Shown here piece after piece: positions 1 through 4,397 of a stretch of 7,305 bases of DNA; within the stretch, counting starts at the first letter, position 1, and each line of letters starts with the position of its first letter. Origin of the DNA: Chloroflexota bacterium. GTDB taxonomy: Bacteria > Chloroflexota > Anaerolineae > UBA1429. A program made the translations under genes and the position numbers. The stretch is from the NCBI GenBank assembly GCA_012515695.1, contig JAAYXX010000405.1:1-7305 (forward strand), read 5' to 3'. The notes beneath the pieces were generated by a model, which saw only the letters and a program-made list of their open reading frames with translations, made no database searches and was not told the origin of the DNA.

Positions 1-326
1 AACAGGATGTCCCCCTGGCGCAGGTTGGTCAGGATGGCGGCCAGGTCGCCGGGGCGTTCGATGACCGGCCCCGACGTCACTTTGATGCTGACGCCCATCT
101 CTGCCGCCACCACGTTCGCCAGGGTGGTCTTGCCCAGGCCGGGAGGGCCATACAGCAACAGATGGTCCAGGGCTTCACCGCGCGCCTTGGCTGCTTCCAG
201 GAATATCTTGAGGTTTTCGACCACCCGCTCCTGGCCGATGTATTCCGCCAGTGCGCGTGGCCGCAAGCTTGTTTCTATGTTAACTTCTTCTTCGCGCATG
301 TGGGAAGAGACGATACGGTCCGACAT
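1..326 (-). CDS. ruvB: Holliday junction branch migration helicase RuvB, N-terminal part (cut by window edge)
   Basis: AAA+ motor that, with RuvA and RuvC, drives branch migration of Holliday junctions during recombinational repair in the cytoplasm. The 108 residues visible cover roughly the first third of a protein usually about 340 residues long. Seen directly: LRPRALAEYIGQE (residues 21-33), the ruvB N-terminal signature; the Walker A loop GPPGLGKT (60-67); and the following SGPVIERPGDLAAILTNL-type segment that is highly conserved in RuvB. The start is the ATG at 326-324, with a G6 run four bases upstream as a weak ribosome site; an in-frame ATG at 299 has no such site. An extended -10 promoter lies about 35 bases upstream, so the gene seems to have its own transcript, separated from the corrinoid gene by a terminator. 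I saw no clear LexA-type box. The identification is secure. Confidence 0.96.
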   Translation of the reverse strand, partial: MSDRIVSSHMREEEVNIETSLRPRALAEYIGQERVVENLKIFLEAAKARGEALDHLLLYGPPGLGKTTLANVVAAEMGVSIKVTSGPVIERPGDLAAILTNLRQGDIL

Positions 327-360
327 AAGGCCCCCCAAATTAAGCTAGGTCGACGTAATT

Positions 361-369
361 ATTATACCA
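361..369 (-). promoter_or_regulatory. Extended -10 promoter of ruvB
   Basis: Minus strand reads TGGTATAAT, a perfect -10 hexamer (366-361) with an upstream TGn extension. A -35 at 17 bases spacing (TCTGCA, 389-384) matches consensus at only 3 of 6 positions, as expected if the TGn element compensates. The predicted start near 354 would give a leader of about 28 bases before the ruvB ATG. Confidence 0.6.
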
Positions 370-386
370 CAGGAGGACCGTTATGC

Positions 387-416
387 AGAACAAAGGGCGC
401 CCCGAAGGACGCCCTT
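387..416 (-). terminator. Rho-independent terminator with UUCG tetraloop, end of the corrinoid gene transcript
   Basis: On the minus strand, AAGGGCGTCC and GGGCGCCCTT form a 10-bp stem (one G-U pair) closed by a TTCG loop, the very stable C(UUCG)G arrangement, followed by TGTTCT. It lies about 100 bases downstream of the corrinoid protein stop and just upstream of the ruvB promoter, where a transcript end is expected. The T tract is short and interrupted, so efficiency is uncertain. On the plus strand the hairpin is followed by GGAAGG rather than T residues, so it points leftward. Confidence 0.7.
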
Positions 417-443
417 GGAAGGCACGAACATAGAGATTGTGCG

Positions 444-475
444 CCGGGTGTAGCCAGCGTACTGGATGCACCCGG
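444..475 (-). other. Strong hairpin in the 3' untranslated region of the corrinoid gene
   Basis: Positions 444-457 pair with 462-475: a 14-bp stem with one G-U wobble and one G-A mismatch, and a four-base loop (TACG read on the minus strand). No T tract follows on either strand, so it is not a classical terminator by itself. It lies between the corrinoid gene stop and the UUCG terminator. Confidence 0.55.
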
Positions 476-482
476 GCTTTGA

Positions 483-504
483 GCCGACAGCGTGAGGCTG
501 TGGC
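483..504 (-). other. Small bulged hairpin just after the corrinoid gene stop
   Basis: GCC-g-ACAGC (483-491) pairs with GCTGTGGC (497-504) around a five-base loop, giving 8 bp with one bulged base. It starts 10 bases past the corrinoid stop codon and is the first of three successive hairpins before the ruvB promoter. Alone it could be chance in GC-rich DNA. Confidence 0.35.
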
Positions 505-514
505 CCGGCGAGAA

Positions 515-1150
515 CTAGCGGCCGAGCAGCTTTTTGACCAGCGTGGCTGCAGCTGCGGCGTCGCGCGCATAACCATCGGCGCCGATTTCGTCAGCATACT
601 TCTGGGTGACAGGGGCACCACCGATGACAACCTTGACCTTGCCCTTCAGACCGGCCTCTTCGAGAGCCTCGATGGTCGTCTTCATGCTGGGCATGGTGGT
701 GGTCAACAGTGCGGACAGGCCGATCACGTCGGCTTCCTTGTCTTTGGCGGTGTTGACGAAATTCTCGGGGGAAACGTCGACGCCCAGGTCGATCACCTCG
801 AACCCGGCGCCTTCGACCATAATCCCCACCAGGTTCTTGCCGATGTCATGCAGGTCGCCCTTGACAGTGCCGAGTACTACCTTGCCCAGGGGCTTGACAT
901 CCTCTTTTACCAGTGCGGGGCGGATGAGGGCCAGGCCGGCCTTCATGGCCCGCGCGGCAATGAGCATTTCGGGCACATAGTACTCGTTCGCTTCAAAGAG
1001 ACGCCCTACTTCGGCCATTGCGGGAATCATGGCCTCGTTCAGCAACTCCCCGGCGGCCACGTTTTCGGCGAGTGCTGCCTTGGTGGCATCTTCGACGGCT
1101 TTCATGTTGCCTTTCAAGATGCCTTCATAGATGGTTTCCTTGTGACCCAT
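515..1150 (-). CDS. Methyltransferase-type corrinoid (cobalamin-binding) protein
   Basis: A 211-residue protein of the MtaC/MtbC/MttC kind, which carries a methyl group on cobalamin between a substrate-specific methyltransferase and an acceptor methyltransferase in the cytoplasm. Residues 1-90 form the helical cap domain (note the NEYYVPEML stretch at 55-63). Residues 90-211 are the Rossmann-like B12 domain, with the lower-ligand motif DLHDIG (99-104, His101 expected to coordinate cobalt), the SAL loop (146-148) and GGAPV (177-181). Length and motifs match a complete family member. The ATG at 1150-1148 is preceded by AGGAGGTT (1163-1156), a very strong ribosome site at proper spacing. A likely promoter overlaps the end of the DUF92 gene upstream, and hairpins plus a terminator follow. 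No methyltransferase or reactivase gene adjoins it, so the substrate (methylamine, methanol, methoxy compound or other) cannot be told. Confidence 0.93.
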   Translation of the reverse strand: MGHKETIYEGILKGNMKAVEDATKAALAENVAAGELLNEAMIPAMAEVGRLFEANEYYVPEMLIAARAMKAGLALIRPALVKEDVKPLGKVVLGTVKGDLHDIGKNLVGIMVEGAGFEVIDLGVDVSPENFVNTAKDKEADVIGLSALLTTTMPSMKTTIEALEEAGLKGKVKVVIGGAPVTQKYADEIGADGYARDAAAAATLVKKLLGR

Positions 1151-1213
1151 GTGCCAACCTCCTAGAGAACTGTGATATGTCGAACACTGCCTCGGCGCCT
1201 TGTTATGGCGCGC

Positions 1214-1242
1214 ATTCTACCACTATCGTGTGATTCCTGCAA
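1214..1242 (-). promoter_or_regulatory. Probable promoter of the corrinoid protein gene
   Basis: Minus strand shows TTGCAG (1242-1237), a 17-base spacer and TAGAAT (1219-1214), the -10 preceded by TGG (extended -10). It overlaps the last codons of the DUF92 gene. The predicted start near 1207 gives a leader of about 57 bases containing a 5-bp GCGCC/GGCGC hairpin (1195-1211) almost at the transcript's 5' end and the AGGAGG site. The -35 is weak (3 of 6). The leader is too short for a classic cobalamin riboswitch. Confidence 0.5.
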
Positions 1243-2074
1243 GCAATGCAACCATTCCGGACGCCACAGCAGCACCTACCACGGAACTGGTCAGATTGAC
1301 GACTTCGTTCGTCATCCAAGGCCAGCCACGCACCTGCTCCGTCTGATGACCCGGCAGATGATTGGGCCGTTCGGTATACTTTTCACAGCGCGGGCAATAG
1401 TATACCGCCTGAGCAGCGGAACCCAAGAAGCTATCCACGAGACAGCCGATGATCCCGCCTACAGCAGCCCCCAGCGGCAACCACGTTAATGTGGCCTGGT
1501 CCCACGTTCCTTCTTCCGTGAGGGTTCCCTGCAAGGCGACCAGCGCCAGACCCACTATCCCTATCAGCCACGTTCCCGCCAGACAAGCCACCATGCCCAA
1601 GGCGGAAACGGCGCCCGGTGTGCCGGGGGGCACGCGCTGGTGTGTGGTCATCATGCGAGGCGGGCGCGCGCTCAACACTCCCACCTGGGTGGCCCAAGCA
1701 TCTCCCGTTACGGTGGCAATGGCGCCCACAAAGGCGGCATACAGAATCGAATCGTTTGCCAGACCTGGCTGCACGAACACCAGGATGGTGGCCCAGCCCA
1801 TCGTCGCCAATACCTGCACGCCGGTGCGTGCTGCGTCCGCGCTAAATCTATCCGAAATGCTCCACTTTTGTCCACTGCGATAGCGCGACCATAGCCCTGT
1901 GCTGACGATGAACAGGAGGGGCAACGCTCCCCACCACCAGCCGCCGAACCCAAAGTTCAGGACGCTAGCGACGACGACGACCAAAGCCCCGCTCAGGGCA
2001 AGCCACCCCAAAAAGTAACCGAGAGCCGCTACGAGAGCACCCAACCCCAGGCCCAGCAAGAACTCCCAGATCAC
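1223..2074 (-). CDS. DUF92 family integral membrane protein
   Basis: A 283-residue polytopic membrane protein matching DUF92 (TIGR00297-like). Visible family features: SGALVVVV near 28-35, FGFGGWWWGALPLLFIVSTGL (41-61, one hydrophobic segment), the core ATVTGDAWATQVG (120-132, Asp125) with VPPGTPGAVS (148-157), DSFLGSAAQ (214-222) and TNEVVNLTSSVVGA (255-268). Roughly six hydrophobic segments are seen. Plant DUF92 member VTE6 is a phytyl-phosphate kinase, so a prenyl-phosphate or lipid-related role is possible but unproven here. A C-x2-C-x8-H-x3-H pattern (Cys227, Cys230, His239, His243) sits in the last loop. The start is GTG at 2074-2072 with AGAGGG five bases upstream; that site overlaps the stop of the preceding gene (TAAGAGGG), so the two are almost certainly one operon with coupled translation. 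No terminator is visible after its stop at 1223, so some read-through into the corrinoid gene is likely. Confidence 0.88.
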   Translation of the reverse strand: MIWEFLLGLGLGALVAALGYFLGWLALSGALVVVVASVLNFGFGGWWWGALPLLFIVSTGLWSRYRSGQKWSISDRFSADAARTGVQVLATMGWATILVFVQPGLANDSILYAAFVGAIATVTGDAWATQVGVLSARPPRMMTTHQRVPPGTPGAVSALGMVACLAGTWLIGIVGLALVALQGTLTEEGTWDQATLTWLPLGAAVGGIIGCLVDSFLGSAAQAVYYCPRCEKYTERPNHLPGHQTEQVRGWPWMTNEVVNLTSSVVGAAVASGMVALLAGITR

Positions 2075-2084
2075 TTGTTCCCTC

Positions 2085-2978
2085 TTACCGCAACAATATT
2101 CTCAGGATGGCCAGCCACAGCACAGACTGAATCAAGAGCGTGCAAATCCCCAATAAATAGGCCGCCAATCGCTCAAAGCGATGCACGATCAGCCCGAACA
2201 ACCCGTTGGCAAGAAAGGCCAGCGCCCCGATTGCCGGGATCAAGAACAGGCGGTCTTTGGTCGAAATCCAATCGGCCTCCCCCAGAACGGTAAGCCGAAT
2301 GGGGATTCTGTCTGGCAAGCCGCCGTAGCGGCTGAACACCAGGCCAAACAGCGCAGTACAGGCCACGAACCCCAGGCCCACCAGCCCCCAGAACCAGCGA
2401 TCCCGCCAGACATGCAGGGCCATGAGCGGCGAGCGTTCGGTCTCTTCCGCCAGCTTGTGGATAGGCCCCAGGGCTTGCCGCAGGGGAAAATCCTCTAGAA
2501 AACGCTCCTCTTCCTTGGGAGAGATGCCATAGCACACCGAGTCGGTAATGATAATGAGCTGGCGTTCCAGTGGCTCGGTGCTGTGGGTGATGAGCGGCCC
2601 CAGCTCCTTCAGCCACATGCGGCCCATCAAGTACCCCGGCCAGCCCACTCCACGAAAGCCCTGCGCCAGCGTTACCTGGTCGCCGCGCACAATGGATCGA
2701 ATGGAATCCATCGGAACCACGTGGCGATAGCCGCCACCCAGGATTATCAGCCCGTTTCGATCTAGATAATACCGCAGCGAGATAAAGCCGTAAAACCAAT
2801 GACACCATAGCACCAGCAACGGCACACTAAGCACCAGCAGCAGCGCGGTAACATAAAAGTTCAGGCCGATCTCCTGGATAAACAGGGTCCGAACCAGGAA
2901 AAAGTCGATGCCCAACAAAGTCAGGATAAAGATCAGGCCGACGATGAAGCCCAACGTTTTGGCAGGCTTCCAGGTCAT
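2085..2978 (-). CDS. Five-helix membrane protein with PH-like and DUF1648-like regions
   Basis: A 297-residue membrane protein. Predicted hydrophobic segments lie at about 8-30, 42-66, 197-215, 243-264 and 271-293. Between the second and third is a soluble part (about 67-180) that begins YYLDRNGLIILGGGYRHVVPMDSIRSI, the usual opening of bacterial PH-like domains, in which a strand pair is followed by a 'VP..I..I' segment. The later SRYGGLPDRIPIRL (216-229) ahead of a helix resembles DUF1648. Function unknown; such proteins are generally membrane-anchored and not enzymatically defined. The reading frame stays open upstream to 3581, but that extension runs antisense through the glycosyltransferase gene. 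The ATG at 2978-2976 is preferred because GGAGG (2987-2983) precedes it and the hydrophobic N-terminus begins there; a GTG at 2981 is too close to the ribosome site. It is the first gene of the operon with the DUF92 gene, 10 bases away. Confidence 0.78.
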   Translation of the reverse strand: MTWKPAKTLGFIVGLIFILTLLGIDFFLVRTLFIQEIGLNFYVTALLLVLSVPLLVLWCHWFYGFISLRYYLDRNGLIILGGGYRHVVPMDSIRSIVRGDQVTLAQGFRGVGWPGYLMGRMWLKELGPLITHSTEPLERQLIIITDSVCYGISPKEEERFLEDFPLRQALGPIHKLAEETERSPLMALHVWRDRWFWGLVGLGFVACTALFGLVFSRYGGLPDRIPIRLTVLGEADWISTKDRLFLIPAIGALAFLANGLFGLIVHRFERLAAYLLGICTLLIQSVLWLAILRILLR

Positions 2979-3035
2979 CACGCCTCCATAGCCGATATGG
3001 CGCCCATCTCCCTCCCGTAAAGGCAAGTGAGTTGG

Positions 3036-3065
3036 ATTATAACGACAAGTGTAATCATACGTCAA
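3036..3065 (-). promoter_or_regulatory. Promoter of the PH-like/DUF92 membrane protein operon
   Basis: Minus strand carries TTGACG (3065-3060), an 18-base spacer and a perfect TATAAT (3041-3036). This is the best sigma-70-type match in the window (11 of 12 positions). The predicted start near 3029 leaves a leader of about 50 bases before the ATG at 2978. Confidence 0.75.
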
Positions 3066-3093
3066 GTCCAGCAATCCGGTGGGAGCCTGCAAT

Positions 3094-3122
3094 TTGCTCT
3101 CCCTTCCCCCGCACACTATAAT
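3094..3122 (+). promoter_or_regulatory. Promoter of the glycosyltransferase operon
   Basis: TTGCTC (3094-3099), a 17-base spacer and a perfect TATAAT (3117-3122) on the plus strand, back to back with the leftward promoter (the -35 boxes are 28 bases apart). The predicted start near 3129 gives a leader of about 110 bases. A short inverted repeat, GGGAG at 3081-3085 and CTCCC at 3099-3103, brackets the -35 box and could be an operator or chance. Confidence 0.6.
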
Positions 3123-3183
3123 CGCCTCTGGATGTAACGCAAATGGCAGCGAGATAGCTGGCGTCAACGCGTAGCCTCGCACT

Positions 3184-3208
3184 CTCCCGCTCGCGGCTTG
3201 AGGGGGAG
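3184..3208 (+). other. Hairpin in the leader of the glycosyltransferase mRNA
   Basis: CTCCCGCTC (3184-3192) pairs with GAGGGGGAG (3200-3208) around a seven-base loop; 8 of 9 positions pair, with one central G-G mismatch. It lies about 30 bases before the start codon and has no T tract, so it is not an evident terminator. The pyrimidine-rich/purine-rich arms resemble dispersed intergenic repeats of GC-rich bacteria, which only a genome search could confirm. Confidence 0.45.
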
Positions 3209-3239
3209 GGCTGTAATCTGGCGGCAACCAAGGGCAATT

Positions 3240-4397
3240 ATGCGAATCGCCTTCAATGGCTCTTTTTGGCCAATGGAAACCACTGGCAGCGGCCAGTATT
3301 TGCGCCAACTGGTTCCCGCTCTCTGGCAATTGGCCCCATCGGAAGAATATATCCTGTTTGTTCCCCGGTATGTCAGTCCGCGCGCGCCGGTGGTGCCCCC
3401 CTGGCTGGTCGTCGAGGTGGTGCCAACCCCTTGGGACCATATGCACCCCAACCTGGCCAAGCTCTGGTTCGAGCAGGTGGCCTTTCCCCGCGCCTGTCGC
3501 AAGGCTGCTGTGGACCTGGCCCATGTGCCCTATTTCGCGCCCCCCTTGTCGCCCTCTGTGCCCACGGTGACGACGGTCCACGACCTGATCCCCATGCTGC
3601 TGCCCGCCTATCGCGGCTCGCCCCTGGTGCGAGGCTATACCCGGCTGGCGGCCCGCGCTGCCCGGCGCGCGCCGATGGTGCTCACCGATTCGCTGGCCTC
3701 GGCCCGCGATATCGAGCGGCTACTGGACATTCCATCTAGCCGGGTTCGCGCCATCTATCTGGCTGCTGGCCCGACCTATCGGCCCATGTCGCCGGACGAG
3801 TGGCAGCCGACGCTGGCGCGGCTGGGGATTCCCACGCCGTATGTGCTCTATCTGGGTGGGCTGGATGTACGCAAGAACGTTACCAACCTGTTGCGGGCCT
3901 GGTGGCTCGTCCGCGAGCCGCTGGCGGACATTACGCTGGTGATCGCCGGGAGGCTGCCCGACCAGGATACCCCCTTTACCCCGGACCCCCGCCGGATTGC
4001 GGCGGAACTGGGGATAGAGGATGTTGTGCATTACACCGGCTGGGTGGCGGAGGAGGACAAGCCCGCTCTATATGCCGGTGCGCTGGCGTTTGCCTTCCCT
4101 TCGCACTATGAGGGCTTTGGGCTGCCTGTGCTGGAATCGCTGGCCTGCGGTACGCCCGCTGTTGTCGGCGGGGGTAGCTCGCTGGAAGAGATCGTCGGGC
4201 CGGGGGGGCTGATCGTGCCGCCCCACGATATAGACGCGCTGGCGCGCGCGCTGGTCGAGCTGACCCGGCGGCCCGATCGACGGGCCGAATTCGCCCGGCG
4301 CGGGTTGGAACATGCGAGCACTTTTGCCTGGGAGGAAACCGCCCGCCGCACGTGGCAGGCTTACCATGAGGTGCTGGAAAGGGGCAATCGCCCATGA
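3240..4397 (+). CDS. Family 4-type (GT-B) glycosyltransferase
   Basis: A 385-residue cytoplasmic or membrane-associated retaining glycosyltransferase that moves a sugar from a nucleotide-sugar donor to a glycan or lipid-linked acceptor. N-terminal acceptor domain: MRIAFNG start, glycine loop TGSGQY (15-20), and VHDLIP (113-118). C-terminal donor domain: YLGGLDVRKN (204-213), the GRLP loop (237-240), HYTGWV (264-269), and the EGFGLPVLE signature (291-299), whose Glu291 and Glu299 are the EX7E pair, then CGTPAVV (303-309). Length is typical. The frame stays open upstream to a TTG at 3198, but ATG 3240 is chosen for its AAGGG site (3230-3234) and because MRIAFNG is the normal family start. Its stop overlaps the next start as ATGA (4394-4397), so translation of the two is coupled. 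Mannosyl- or similar specificity cannot be assigned from sequence alone. Confidence 0.93.
   Translation: MRIAFNGSFWPMETTGSGQYLRQLVPALWQLAPSEEYILFVPRYVSPRAPVVPPWLVVEVVPTPWDHMHPNLAKLWFEQVAFPRACRKAAVDLAHVPYFAPPLSPSVPTVTTVHDLIPMLLPAYRGSPLVRGYTRLAARAARRAPMVLTDSLASARDIERLLDIPSSRVRAIYLAAGPTYRPMSPDEWQPTLARLGIPTPYVLYLGGLDVRKNVTNLLRAWWLVREPLADITLVIAGRLPDQDTPFTPDPRRIAAELGIEDVVHYTGWVAEEDKPALYAGALAFAFPSHYEGFGLPVLESLACGTPAVVGGGSSLEEIVGPGGLIVPPHDIDALARALVELTRRPDRRAEFARRGLEHASTFAWEETARRTWQAYHEVLERGNRP

Noticed and set aside
387..392. AGAACA half-site near ruvB as a LexA box
   Set aside because: No matching second half-site at palindromic spacing; SOS control cannot be claimed.
383..433. Possible 16-residue plus-strand peptide, ATG at 383 preceded by a perfect AGGAGG (371-376)
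   Set aside because: Spacing is good, but it overlaps the leftward terminator hairpin, has no promoter on that strand and encodes a low-complexity basic peptide; chance is more likely.
437..1165. 242-residue plus-strand open frame across the corrinoid gene
   Set aside because: Antisense shadow of a gene with unmistakable B12-binding motifs; no ribosome site or family resemblance.
1151..1213. Cobalamin riboswitch in the corrinoid gene leader
   Set aside because: The leader is only about 57 bases, far shorter than a B12 aptamer, and no B12-box-like sequence was seen.
2979..3581. N-terminal extension of the PH-like protein up to an upstream start at 3581
   Set aside because: It runs antisense through the glycosyltransferase gene and both promoters; the ATG at 2978 has a ribosome site and begins a membrane segment.
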